NCBI RefSeq assembly: GCF_021729145.1
Contig: NZ_JAJSLW010000005.1
Span: 5,946-69,945, forward strand
Source: Membranihabitans maritimus
Lineage (GTDB): Bacteria > Bacteroidota > Bacteroidia > Chitinophagales > Saprospiraceae
Length of the DNA: 64,000 nucleotides
Reading direction: 5' to 3'
Under the pieces are notes generated by a model. It was not told the origin of the DNA. It made no database searches and saw nothing but the letters and a program-made list of their open reading frames with translations. A program made the translations under genes and the position numbers. Of this stretch, positions 26,970 to 36,365 are shown one piece after another; positions within the stretch are counted from its first letter, which is position 1, and every line of letters starts with the position of its first letter.

Positions 26970-27690
26970 ATCTACTCTGGTTTTACCCTGGTCTCAAACC
27001 TGCTTTCGTACAAAAGTTGAAAAGCAAAGACCAATAAATTACTTGTAAAAAAAAATTTAATTCTTTTTACTAATTGAATTGATTAAAACACGCAGCCCAC
27101 CCATCGAAGGTATCCGGGTTTGTAATTTAATCTAATTTTAGTAGCATCTGAATAGAAAAAATCAGGTAGTAATTATCTGATACGTCTAATGTACGTAATA
27201 ATTATTATTTTAACAAATATTTTTTTATTTGAATACTTACTTTTCTGTATTTTCATGGAAATTACCAAATTAAACGGTAGGAATTAACCTATTTTGATTT
27301 TTGGTGAGTATTCGTGCCTTATCTACTAAATTCATCCTGCAAGTATGCAGGACCAGGTCATGATCTGTATGTTCATTTTCCCGTCCCGCGGATATGTGCA
27401 TACGGGATTGGGGTTCAGTAATCCCGATAAAAACCGGGACCAGTTATCTTCCCGGGACACCGCATTGATTTATATAAAAATATCTGCGACCTCTACCATA
27501 ACATCTTAGTGTTTTGCCCACCAGGCAATAAATACAGACATTGTATAGTATTCTGGAACGAAAAACATAGAAGATATTTTTCAGCTAACATTCGATACCC
27601 TTACAGGGGGATGAAATCCAAATGTAGGCTCACACATTCTCCTCCTGCCGGGAGCATTTGTAGCAAACGATTATGGAATTGAATAATCGC
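26970..27690. other. Intergenic, no supported gene
   Basis: AT-rich up to about 27300, then moderately GC-rich with small palindromes (TCCTGCAAGTATGCAGGA near 27338). No protein-coding or RNA gene is evident. Confidence 0.4.
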
Positions 27691-28178
27691 TTATTCCGGA
27701 AAGATATTCAACCCCTTCAGGGTTGTTTACAACTTTATGCGATAGCCCCGCATTTCATACGGGGCTATGCAGATTCAATCCCTTCAGGATTGGGGACGTT
27801 TTTTTACCCATAGGGCGTACCTACGGCACGCGGATTATTCTCGTTGACCCCTTTTTTACCCATAGGGCGTACCTCTGGCACGCGGATTATTCTCGTTTGA
27901 CATTCTTCTACCCACAGGGCGTACCTACGGCACGCGGATTATTCTCGTTTTACATTCTTCTACCCACAGGGCGTACCTACGGCACGCGGATTGTTTTTGT
28001 GGAACATTCTTCTACCTATGGGGCGTACCTACGGCACGCATATCTATCCATGGCCACCTTTTCTGCCTGGCTGGATTTCCCATATATGGTTTTTTATGTG
28101 CACAGGATAGGGAGGGCGCACCTGAGAGAAATTAGACGATATGAAATCTGTCCCGTGAGGGACAATGCGTGGGTAAAA
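27691..28178. repeat. REP-rich segment A: three-hairpin module plus 52-bp tandem repeats
   Basis: First of two near-identical direct copies (the other is 28533-29123). It begins with a module of three hairpins (27708-27800: AACCC/GGGTT, GCCCCG/CGGGGC, AATCC/GGATT). Five tandem copies of a ~52-bp unit (27806-28040) follow, each holding the core GCGTACCTACGGCACGC with short self-complementary ends. A ~130-bp unique tail closes the segment. Open frames across it are by-products of the repeats. Confidence 0.9.
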
Positions 28179-28532
28179 TGGCTATCCCTTTTCTCCTTAC
28201 GCATTTCCAAAGACCCCGGTGGGGTCTGAATATATTAGAATCGTAGATCAGCTCTATCCCTGACCCTGGAGGGGTCACAGTATGATCGAAAGGTCTAAGG
28301 CCCTTCCCCGCCTCTCGGCTCCGGGGCATGGTTCTTCCTCTGAAGATTACAACCTCTTTTTACGTTGCCTGCTCAATACAAATTATATATGCGTAAATCG
28401 GAATCATCTGCGGGAAATCATCCTTTGATTTTCATTCTTGAATACAACATATCTAATGCTGCGATAGGGTATTGAAAAGATCTACCTTTATATGTTTCCT
28501 CTGGCATATAGATTGTTTCGTTGACCTCTTTT

Positions 28533-29123
28533 TTATTCCGGAAAGATATTCAACCCCTTCAGGGTTGTTTACAACTTTATGCGATAGCCCCGCATTTCAT
28601 ACGGGGCTATGCAGATTCAATCCCTTCAGGATTGGGGACGTTTTTTTACCCACGCGGTGTACCTACGGCACACGATCATTCTCGTTTGACATTCATCTAC
28701 CCATAGGGCGTACCTACGGCACGCGGATTATTCTCGTTTGACATTCTTCTACCCATAGGGCGTACCTACGGCACGCGGATTATTCTCGTTTGACATTCAT
28801 CTACCCATAGGGCGTACCTACGGCACGCGGATTATTCTCGTTTGACATTCTTCTACCCATAGGGCGTACCTACGGCACGCGGATTATTCTCGTTTTACAT
28901 TCTTCTACCCACAGGGCGTACCTACGTCATACGGATTATTCTCGTTTTACATTCTTCTACCCACAGGGCGTACCTGCGGCACGCTTATTTATCCTTGGCC
29001 ACCTTTTCTGCCTGGCTGGATTTCACATATATGGTTTTTTATGTGCACAGGATAGGGAGTGCGCACCTGAGAGAAATTGGACCATATGAAATCTGTCCCG
29101 TGAGGGACAAGGCGTGGGTAAAA
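28533..29123. repeat. REP-rich segment B: same module with seven 52-bp units
   Basis: Direct copy of segment A with the same three-hairpin module (28549-28640), but seven tandem 52-bp units (28648-28985) and the same closing tail. In the first unit the core stem ends change from GCGT/ACGC to GTGT/ACAC, a compensated pair change. A lone inverted core lies at 29143-29159, just before the transposase gene. Between segments A and B (28179-28532) no gene is visible. Confidence 0.9.
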
Positions 29124-29184
29124 CAAAGGTAACAATTGGGTGGCGTGCCGTAGGTACGCATCGTGAAAAAAACAATTGTAATTT

Positions 29185-29646
29185 CTACGAAAGGGTTTTG
29201 AAAACATACCGGTCATCATATTCTATTTCCCATTCATCAAGCAATTCGAGATATTCTTCTTGAAATGATTTCTTCCTATGATGTTCTTTTTGCAATTTAA
29301 TGTAACGAATAACCTGAGGTAATTGAATTTTGGAATATGAAAAGGCACCGTATCCTTCTTGCCATGAGAATTTTCCTCTTGTCAAACCATCATTATTTAT
29401 CCATGCGGAAGAACGTTGTTTTACGTACTTTATCAAATCGGAAATCGATTGATTGGGGCGCATTCCGAATAATATATGAACGTGGTCTGGCATGCCATTG
29501 ATTTGAAGCATTTTGTGCCCATGTTTTTGTAGAATGGTAGTTATAACTTTATATAAATTCTCTTCCCACTTGTCTTTAATTAAACTTTGTCGATTTTGCA
29601 CTGCAAAAACTGCTTGAATATGTATTTGGGTATATGTGTTTGCCAT
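29185..29646 (-). CDS. Y1 (IS200/REP-associated) transposase
   Basis: HUH-type single-strand transposase of the RAYT/IS200-like family. I choose the ATG at 29644-29646 because M-A-N-T-Y-T-Q-I-H-I-Q is the typical N-terminus; a longer start at 29679 is possible. Counting from that longer start, the HUH motif is H66-V-H68 (D-H-V-H-I-L-F) and the catalytic tyrosine is Y126 in R-Y-I-K-L-Q-K-E-H-H. It also has the G-Y-G-A-F-S-Y segment typical of the family. It appears intact and has REP-like palindromes on both sides. Enzymes of this type can act on such hairpins in trans; that it spread these repeats is an inference. Confidence 0.93.
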   Translation of the reverse strand: MANTYTQIHIQAVFAVQNRQSLIKDKWEENLYKVITTILQKHGHKMLQINGMPDHVHILFGMRPNQSISDLIKYVKQRSSAWINNDGLTRGKFSWQEGYGAFSYSKIQLPQVIRYIKLQKEHHRKKSFQEEYLELLDEWEIEYDDRYVFKTLS

Positions 29647-29707
29647 GAAATTGTGCATTGGTAAAAAAATAAAATACAAATTTTATATTGGATAGCCAAA
29701 CCAGCTC

Positions 29708-29925
29708 CCACGCGGTGTACCTACGGCACACGATCATTCTCGTTGACCCCTTTTCTACCCACAAGGCGTACCTACGGCACGCGGATTATTCTCGTTTGAC
29801 ATTCTTCTACCCACAGGGCGTACCTACGGCACGCGGATTGTTTTTGTAGACCTTTATGCGATAGCCCCGCATTTCATACGGGGTGATGCAGATTCAATCC
29901 CTTCAGGATTGGGGACGTTTTTTTA
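29708..29925. repeat. REP-rich segment C: three 52-bp units and a partial hairpin module
   Basis: Three tandem units (29708-29850), the first again with the compensated GTGT/ACAC stem, followed by the last two hairpins of the module (29853-29920). It sits upstream of the transposase gene, so transposase and repeats form one locus of about 2.2 kb. Confidence 0.85.
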
Positions 29926-29997
29926 CCTAAAGAATTTATTTTATCTTTTGATCCCATTCACCATGGTGGTTAATGGAATACAATACAGGAATAGAAC

Positions 29998-32301
29998 ATG
30001 ATGGAAAAATCATTTAAGCGGAATGTATCGCTCACCGGGCGGCTCAAGTTTACCGGACTTCGGCTGGGGAACCCCATGGAAACGGCCGCCGGGGTATGGG
30101 GGGTAAAGGAAGCATTGAAACACACCTTCAGGGAGATGGGGGTGGTAAGGTCCTCACGGGCCTTGTTCAGGATCAACCAGGAGGATGGATTCCGTTGTCC
30201 GAGCTGCGCCTGGCCGGTACCCGAAAACCCCTCGAAGATCGGGGAATATTGTGAAAACGGCGCCAAAGCATTGGCGGACGAAGCCACCCGGAAACGGATC
30301 GACGCCGATTTTTTTCAACAATACTCCGTGGAAGAACTCTCCCAGTATACCGATTACGAATTAAATGCCTTCGGAAGGATCACCGAACCTATGATCTTAC
30401 GACCCGGGAAAGTCCACTACGAACCCATATCCTGGTCGGATGCCTTTGATACCATGGCCCGTGAATTGCATCAACTCGATAATCCCGATGAAGCCGTTTT
30501 CTATACGTCGGGACGTTCCAGTAATGAAGCGGCATTTTTATACGGTATGTTTGCCCGGGCCCTGGGGACCAATAATATGCCCGACTGCTCGAATATGTGT
30601 CACGAGTCTTCCGGGGTGGCCCTGCAGCATACCCTGGGTATCGGGAAAGGATCAACGACCCTGGAAGATCTTCACGGTGCGGAAGTGGTCATTATTGCCG
30701 GCCAGAATCCGGGTACCAACCATCCCAGGATGCTTTCGGCCCTGGAAAAATGCAAACGCAATGGAGGGAAGGTAATCAGTATCAACCCACTGGCGGAAAC
30801 AGGCCTGGTGCGCTTTAAAAATCCCCAGAAAGTGGGGGATATGATCGGAAAGGGACATGCCATCGCGGATATCCATTTGCCGGTACGGATTAACGGGGAT
30901 ATAGCCCTGGCCAAACTGATCCTGAAAAAGATGGCTGCATTGGATACAGGAGATACCCCGGTGTTTGATCATGAATTTATTCGTCAGAAAGTGCAGGGCT
31001 TTGCCGCCTTGATGGAAGATCTGGATCGGTACGATGAATCATCATTGTTGGAAGCCTGTGGGGTCCGGGAAGCGCTCATTGATGAAACCGTAGCATTACT
31101 GGCCGGGAAGGATAAGATCGTTATTTGTTGGGCGATGGGCCTGACCCAGCACCGCAATGCCGTAGCTACTATCCAGGAATACGTCAATATTTTATTGGTA
31201 AAGGGAGCCGTGGGCAGGCCCCATGCCGGTACGTTCCCGGTACGGGGGCATAGCAACGTGCAGGGAGACCGGAGCGTAGGGATAATGCATTTTGTCAATG
31301 AAGGATTCAACCGACGGATTGAAGAACATATGGGGTTTAGGCCACCGTCCAGGCCGGGATTCGATGTAGTAGGTGCGATTCAGGCGATGCACCGGGGCGA
31401 TGCCAAAGCTTTTATCTGCTTGGGGGGTAATTTTTTGATGGCAGCTTCGGATACGGAATATACCGCCCGGGCGATTAGCCGTTGTTCCCTTTCGGTCCAA
31501 ATAAGCACGAAATTGAACCGGAGCCATCTGGTCACAGGACAAACGGCCCTGCTATTACCCACCTACGGCCGGTCTGAAAAAGATGAGAAAAACGGTAAGA
31601 ACCGATTTCTTACCATGGAAAGCAGTACGGGTAAGGTCCGGCAAAGCCGCGGATTATTGAAACCGGCTTCCGGGGCTATCATGAGTGAGCCCGAGATCAT
31701 CGCTTCTATGGCAGACGCTTATTTTTCCGGTGACCACCCGGTGAATTGGAAAGCGCTGGGACAGGACTATGACCGGATCCGTGCGTGTATAGATAAAACC
31801 GTCAAAGGATTCGAAAATACAGGGGTGCGTTCCAAAGGTTTTGGGTACTACCTGCCGAATAATGCCCGGGCAGGGGATTTCAGTATGCTTCCGGGGGGGA
31901 AGGCGTCATTGACAGTGAACCCCGTAGAAACCATATCCCTGGAAAAAGGGGAGCTTCTTCTGATGACAATCCGGTCCCATGACCAGTTTAATACGACCAT
32001 TTATGGATTAGATGACCGGTATCGCGGCATCTACAATGAGCGAAGGGTATTGTTTATGAATCGGGCCGATATGGCCGAACGGGGGCTTCGGAACAGAGAT
32101 GTGGTCAACCTGTACAGCCAGTACGGGGGCGTGAAACGGACGGCAGAGCGGTTTATAGTCGTAGAGTATGCCATTCCATCGGGGAATGCGGCGGCATATT
32201 TTCCCGAGACCAATGTATTGATTCCTATTGATCAGTTCGCCGATGGGAGCCGTACGCCGATTAGTAAGTCGATCCGGGTGCGGCTGGAAAAGGTAGAATA
32301 G
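29998..32301 (+). CDS. FdhF/YdeP-family molybdopterin oxidoreductase
   Basis: Cytoplasmic bis-MGD oxidoreductase of the YdeP type, related to the formate dehydrogenase alpha subunit; the physiological substrate is not established for the family. The 767 residues are a normal length. The N-terminal Cys motif G-F-R-C-P-S-C-A-W-P-V-P and E-Y-C-E-N-G-A-K-A (residues ~64-90) are characteristic. N-M-P-D-C-S-N-M-C-H-E-S-S-G-V-A (~193-208) is the molybdopterin-binding region, and the C-terminus carries the molydopterin-dinucleotide-binding domain (R-S-H-D-Q-F-N-T-T-I-Y-G). There is no Tat signal. It is followed 15 bp later by moeA, which supports the cofactor assignment. The start is one of two adjacent ATGs at 29998 and 30001. 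Confidence 0.93.
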   Translation: MMEKSFKRNVSLTGRLKFTGLRLGNPMETAAGVWGVKEALKHTFREMGVVRSSRALFRINQEDGFRCPSCAWPVPENPSKIGEYCENGAKALADEATRKRIDADFFQQYSVEELSQYTDYELNAFGRITEPMILRPGKVHYEPISWSDAFDTMARELHQLDNPDEAVFYTSGRSSNEAAFLYGMFARALGTNNMPDCSNMCHESSGVALQHTLGIGKGSTTLEDLHGAEVVIIAGQNPGTNHPRMLSALEKCKRNGGKVISINPLAETGLVRFKNPQKVGDMIGKGHAIADIHLPVRINGDIALAKLILKKMAALDTGDTPVFDHEFIRQKVQGFAALMEDLDRYDESSLLEACGVREALIDETVALLAGKDKIVICWAMGLTQHRNAVATIQEYVNILLVKGAVGRPHAGTFPVRGHSNVQGDRSVGIMHFVNEGFNRRIEEHMGFRPPSRPGFDVVGAIQAMHRGDAKAFICLGGNFLMAASDTEYTARAISRCSLSVQISTKLNRSHLVTGQTALLLPTYGRSEKDEKNGKNRFLTMESSTGKVRQSRGLLKPASGAIMSEPEIIASMADAYFSGDHPVNWKALGQDYDRIRACIDKTVKGFENTGVRSKGFGYYLPNNARAGDFSMLPGGKASLTVNPVETISLEKGELLLMTIRSHDQFNTTIYGLDDRYRGIYNERRVLFMNRADMAERGLRNRDVVNLYSQYGGVKRTAERFIVVEYAIPSGNAAAYFPETNVLIPIDQFADGSRTPISKSIRVRLEKVE

Positions 32302-32316
32302 GAGAATTTTTATAAC

Positions 32317-33507
32317 TTGGCCACCGATATGAAATCGGTAACTGAAGCACTTAGCCTGGTAGAAGAATTTTCCCGGCCCTTGTCCATAGAAAACAGGGCT
32401 CTGCAGGAGGCGGCTTTCTATTATGTGGCAACAGACCTGGTAGCGCCAGTTGATTTGCCGCCTTTTCATCAGTCGGCAATGGATGGCTATGCATTGAACA
32501 GGTATGCAGGTAAGTCGTACGATATCGTAGGAGAGGTCAAGGCCGGTGACCGACCGGAAGTGCACCTGCATCCCGGTGAAGCGGCAAGGATATTTACCGG
32601 TGCCGCCCTTCCGCCTTCGGCTGATACCGTCGTAAGGCAGGAAGATGTAGCTGTTGACCGTGCGCGAATGGTGTTGGAAAAGAACCCGGAAAGAGGGACC
32701 AACATCCGCAGGCAAGGGGAACAGGTCAAGGCCGGTGAGGTAGCACTGGAGCAGGGAAGTTATCTGAATCCGGCGGCTATAGGGTTTCTTGCCTCCCTGG
32801 GGATAGACAGGGTAGAGGTATATCAAAAACCTTCGATTGCCATCGTAAGCACTGGAAATGAATTGATCAAAGGGGGACAGGCGTTGTCCCCCGGGAAATG
32901 TTATGAAAGTAATAGCGTCATGTTGAGGTCCGCACTGGACAGTTTGCACTTCCATCAGGTGGAGGTCTTCCACTGGAAGGATCATTATGAGGAGACGGTT
33001 GCGAACCTGGAGGAATTACTTTCGGGGTTTGACATGGTATTGATCAGCGGGGGAATATCAGTGGGGGATTATGACTATGTAGCCAGGGCCCTGGAAGCAG
33101 TCGGAGTTGATAATATAGTGGACCGCGTCCGTCAAAAGCCCGGAAAACCTTTTTATTTTGGTATTAAAGGGGAGACCCCCGTATTTGGATTGCCCGGCAA
33201 CCCCGGAGCGGCGTTAACCTGTTTTTATATTTACATCAGAACCTATCTGGAGCGAATGATAGGGAATAGTGATTACCAGTTGCATACTTCAGAAGCGAGA
33301 TCGATACGTGAATTTTCAAAAAGAAAAGGGAAAGTCCAGTTTTGCCGGGCTTATTATTCCGGCGATACGGTGGAAATATTGGAAGGTCAGGGTTCCTCCG
33401 GGTTGCAGTCTTTTGCGCGTTCCAATTCGTTCGTTTATCTTCCGGAGGATATAGAATGGGTAGCTGCAGGAGATCGATTAAAGATTATTGTATTGCCTGT
33501 CTTATAA
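32317..33507 (+). CDS. moeA: Molybdopterin molybdenumtransferase MoeA
   Basis: Inserts molybdate into adenylylated molybdopterin, the last common step of Moco synthesis. At ~396 residues it is a normal length. Landmarks are H-Q-S-A-M-D-G-Y-A near residue 50, the MoaB/MoeA fold with I-V-S-T-G-N-E-L at ~175-182, the V-L-I-S-G-G-I-S-V-G-D-Y-D segment at ~242-254, and the G-L-P-G-N-P-G-A loop near 292. The start is either TTG 32317, which has an AGGAGAA ribosome site about 10 bp ahead, or ATG 32329; I report the former. It is in an operon with the YdeP-type oxidoreductase. No other Moco genes are in the window. Confidence 0.93.
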   Translation: MATDMKSVTEALSLVEEFSRPLSIENRALQEAAFYYVATDLVAPVDLPPFHQSAMDGYALNRYAGKSYDIVGEVKAGDRPEVHLHPGEAARIFTGAALPPSADTVVRQEDVAVDRARMVLEKNPERGTNIRRQGEQVKAGEVALEQGSYLNPAAIGFLASLGIDRVEVYQKPSIAIVSTGNELIKGGQALSPGKCYESNSVMLRSALDSLHFHQVEVFHWKDHYEETVANLEELLSGFDMVLISGGISVGDYDYVARALEAVGVDNIVDRVRQKPGKPFYFGIKGETPVFGLPGNPGAALTCFYIYIRTYLERMIGNSDYQLHTSEARSIREFSKRKGKVQFCRAYYSGDTVEILEGQGSSGLQSFARSNSFVYLPEDIEWVAAGDRLKIIVLPVL

Positions 33508-34124
33508 CCAATTCCCCTTTCTTATTTAATTCAGCAATTAACGGATGGTGTCAGGGATATGGTGGGCGCCCCATGAATGTGGCCGGAGCTTCAAATCCCT
33601 GTATATTCCCTTCCGGCTCCTGCAGAATCTAAACCTATTTGCCGGGCGCTGATTATTTTAACATTCCCGGGGGCATTTATTTTTATAATGTATATACTAT
33701 TGCCATTTTTACTATCGTTTTAATTATGTTACTTGCAAAAAGTCGGCGGGTAAAGTTTTTGTTATTATATAAATAATGGATTGCCTTTATTAAAATAAAC
33801 AACGAATAGGTGTGTGTTCGCACATTTAGTATGAAAATAGAATCAGTTTCCAAAAAAACAACTTGAAAGCAAGTGTTAGGGTATTAAAATTTTGAAATGT
33901 TAAAATTGTTAAAGAAGTGATGGTAATTAAACTGTTTAAGTAAAATAAAATACATTATTTCTATAATAAGATAGTAATATTTTGTTTTTTCAATATAAAA
34001 AATTATAATTGCACTGCTCTTTTAAAAATGCATAGAGTTTAAGTATGAGGTAAAACTAAATATCGATGTATTAAGAGCTAATTCCATTCTTTATTTATTT
34101 AGGGTTACAAATAAGAATTGGATG
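33508..34124. other. AT-rich intergenic DNA, possible source of a small RNA
   Basis: About 600 bp without a supported protein gene. It ends in a strong plus-strand terminator over 600 bp past moeA, so either moeA has a long 3' tail or a short untranslated RNA is made from the 33900-34125 part. No known RNA family was recognised. Confidence 0.35.
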
Positions 34125-34155
34125 GCCCGGGGTTCCAAGCCCCGGGCTTTTTTAT
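34125..34155 (+). terminator. Strong Rho-independent terminator
   Basis: Stem GCCCGGGG (34125-34132) with CCCCGGGC (34140-34147) and a 7-nt loop, followed by a T-rich run to about 34155. Confidence 0.9.
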
Positions 34156-34317
34156 TTTCAGTCCTTCCTTTTATTTTTCAATTTCCACAAATAATTTTTT
34201 CATTTTGTCTTCAATTTATATCTTGCCTTTTTATTCTGAATTAGGAAAGAATGGAACCGGTTTGATATGGGGATTTTCCCGATTGGAAATTTGGAATTCT
34301 TTTTTTAAATACATTAA

Positions 34318-35643
34318 ATGGAAACAAGCGCAAAGATCCCTGTGGTATCGAGGAAGATACTATTCCCTTTTATCATGATTACCTCCTTATTTTTTTTGTG
34401 GGGCATCGCCAATGATTTGACGAATCCTATGGTATCGGCCTTCAAAAAGGTCATGCCTGAATTGTCTAATTTCGAGGCGGCCCTGGTCCAGTTGGCTTTT
34501 TACGGGGGCTACGGGACTATGGCTATTCCGGCCGCATTGTTTATCAGGAAGTACAGTTACAAGTCCGGAATTATGCTCGGTCTCGTATTGTATGCGATAG
34601 GTGCATTGCTATTTTATCCGGCTGCCTCGTATCAGGAATACACTTTTTTTCTTTTGTCGCTTTATATTTTAACCTTTGGACTGGCTTTTCTGGAGACGAC
34701 CTCCAACCCGTATATTTTGTCCATGGGACATAAGAAAACGGCCACACAAAGATTGAATTTATCCCAGGCATTCAATCCAATGGGGTCCCTGCTGGGCATG
34801 TTGGTAGCGCAGGTTTTTGTTATTGAAGCATTGCGTTCCGACGATTATTCGCTTGAGGCGTACAATGCTTTACCCGCTGCGGAAGCGGCCCAGATCCGCT
34901 TGAATGACCTGGAGGTGATCAGTGGCCCCTATATCGGGCTGGGGATCCTGGTCCTGGTCATACTCCTTATTATTTCATTTACCAAAATGCCTTCCAGTGG
35001 AAGTGATGAACCCATGTCCGTCAAAAGTTCTTTCCAAAAGCTAATGCAAAATAAAAGGTATTATGAAGGGGTTATTGCGCAGGCATTTTATGTCGGGGCC
35101 CAAATAATGTGTTGGACTTTTATATATCAGTATGTAGATCATATCAATGAAAGCCTCCCGGAATCACAACAATTAACGGCGACCTGGTATAATATGGCTG
35201 CGATGGTATCCTTCCTGACCGGACGCTGGATATGTACCTTCCTGATGAAGTTTATAAATGCAGCCAGGTTGATGCTGATTTTTGCCTTATTTGCCATCCT
35301 GTTTAGCGCCGGGGCCATCCTGTTACCCGGTGTTTTGGGTTTGTATTCCCTGGTGTGTATCTCGATCACCATGTCCCTGATGTTCCCTACGATTTACGGT
35401 ATTGCACTCAAGGACATGGGCGACGAAGCAAAGTTGGGCTCGGCGGGATTGGTCATGGCTATTGTAGGCGGCGCGCTCATGCCTCCCATCCAGGCCAGTA
35501 TATTGGATTGGGGGGGACCCGGATTTTCTGATGTTTCCGTATTGGGTTTTATCCCTGAAGTTAAATTTTCTTTTATCTTACCGTTAATTTGTTTTGTAGT
35601 GGTAGGAGCCTATAGCTTTCGTTCCATACGTAGCGAAGATTAG
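34318..35643 (+). CDS. FucP-like sugar:H+ symporter (MFS)
   Basis: Inner-membrane major facilitator of the L-fucose/glucose/galactose permease family, 441 residues with about 12 membrane helices. The opening segment F-F-L-W-G-I-A-N-D-L-T-N-P at ~22-34 and E-T-T-S-N-P-Y near 125 are the family's substrate-path motifs. The A-T-Q-R-L-N-L-S-Q-A-F-N-P segment (~137-149) is also typical. It probably imports a hexose or deoxyhexose by proton symport; the exact sugar cannot be told. It is a single gene after the terminator at 34125-34155. Confidence 0.92.
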   Translation: METSAKIPVVSRKILFPFIMITSLFFLWGIANDLTNPMVSAFKKVMPELSNFEAALVQLAFYGGYGTMAIPAALFIRKYSYKSGIMLGLVLYAIGALLFYPAASYQEYTFFLLSLYILTFGLAFLETTSNPYILSMGHKKTATQRLNLSQAFNPMGSLLGMLVAQVFVIEALRSDDYSLEAYNALPAAEAAQIRLNDLEVISGPYIGLGILVLVILLIISFTKMPSSGSDEPMSVKSSFQKLMQNKRYYEGVIAQAFYVGAQIMCWTFIYQYVDHINESLPESQQLTATWYNMAAMVSFLTGRWICTFLMKFINAARLMLIFALFAILFSAGAILLPGVLGLYSLVCISITMSLMFPTIYGIALKDMGDEAKLGSAGLVMAIVGGALMPPIQASILDWGGPGFSDVSVLGFIPEVKFSFILPLICFVVVGAYSFRSIRSED

Positions 35644-35717
35644 TATTTTCGGTACGTATCATTGAATGGTCTTCTTCAGGCTCGGGGTTGCCACTGTTTA
35701 TAAAGGAAATAAGCACT

Positions 35718-36086
35718 ATGCTGTTGAAAATTGCTATGGTATTTATCGGCGGGGGACTGGGCTCGGTTTTGCGCTTCGCCTGTTCGAGTGTTTTGTATCG
35801 ATGGGCAGGGGGCTGGCCGCTTGGAACCTGGTTTGTAAACCTGGTAGGTTCCTTCCTTATTGGATTGTTTGCCGGTTATTTGATGAGTGGTGATTCGGGG
35901 AATTATTGGTACCGGCTATTGCTTATTACCGGGTTTTGTGGTGGATTTACTACGTTTTCTGCCTTTTCTTTTGAAAATATACAGTTGGTACAGGAAGGAA
36001 TGTTTCTGAAGTTTTTTCTATATGCTGTGTCAAGTGTTTCCCTGGGACTGCTTTTTGTTTTTTTGGGATTGAAAATTTCCCAATAA
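35718..36086 (+). CDS. crcB: CrcB/FluC fluoride channel
   Basis: Small dual-topology fluoride exporter, 122 residues from the ATG at 35718, with four membrane helices. I chose that start because an AAAGGAA site lies about 10 bp upstream and the first helix begins directly (M-L-L-K-I-A-M-V-F); the open frame extends 10 codons further. Family motifs are G-G-G-L-G-S-V-L-R-F near residue 10, G-T-W-F-V-N-L-V-G-S-F around 36-46 and G-F-C-G-G-F-T-T-F-S-A-F-S-F-E, whose T-T-F-S lines the pore. I did not find a fluoride riboswitch in the short leader. Confidence 0.93.
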   Translation: MLLKIAMVFIGGGLGSVLRFACSSVLYRWAGGWPLGTWFVNLVGSFLIGLFAGYLMSGDSGNYWYRLLLITGFCGGFTTFSAFSFENIQLVQEGMFLKFFLYAVSSVSLGLLFVFLGLKISQ

Positions 36087-36365
36087 TACCATAATAGAAA
36101 CCCTGATTTTCCTGCTTCCTTCCGAAATGATACCGGTGGAGATTATAAATATATTCCCTGCATTAAACCTTTTCTTCTTTTAATCGTCCAAGTATTTACA
36201 GACAGCAGGTAATGCTGTTGTATGTCCCTGATGATTGTTAAAAAACGTTAATAGATGCTATGTGATCTTATAAAACCAATCGTTGGTAGAATTATTTCTT
36301 TCTGAGAAAAACTAAAAAATACTTTTGTAATTGAGATTAATACGGATTTGAAAAAAACACATCTA

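Noticed and set aside
27723-28229. 168-codon frame in the repeat field
   Set aside because: It is built from translated 52-bp repeat units; its repetition follows the DNA repeat, not a protein constraint.
32008-32985. 325-codon minus-strand open frame opposite the YdeP-type gene and moeA
   Set aside because: Both plus-strand genes are unmistakable and the antisense frame has no recognisable domain; it is a codon-bias shadow.
35644-35717. Fluoride riboswitch before crcB
   Set aside because: The 74-bp leader lacks the conserved GATGG...TAACCG...CTGATG pattern.
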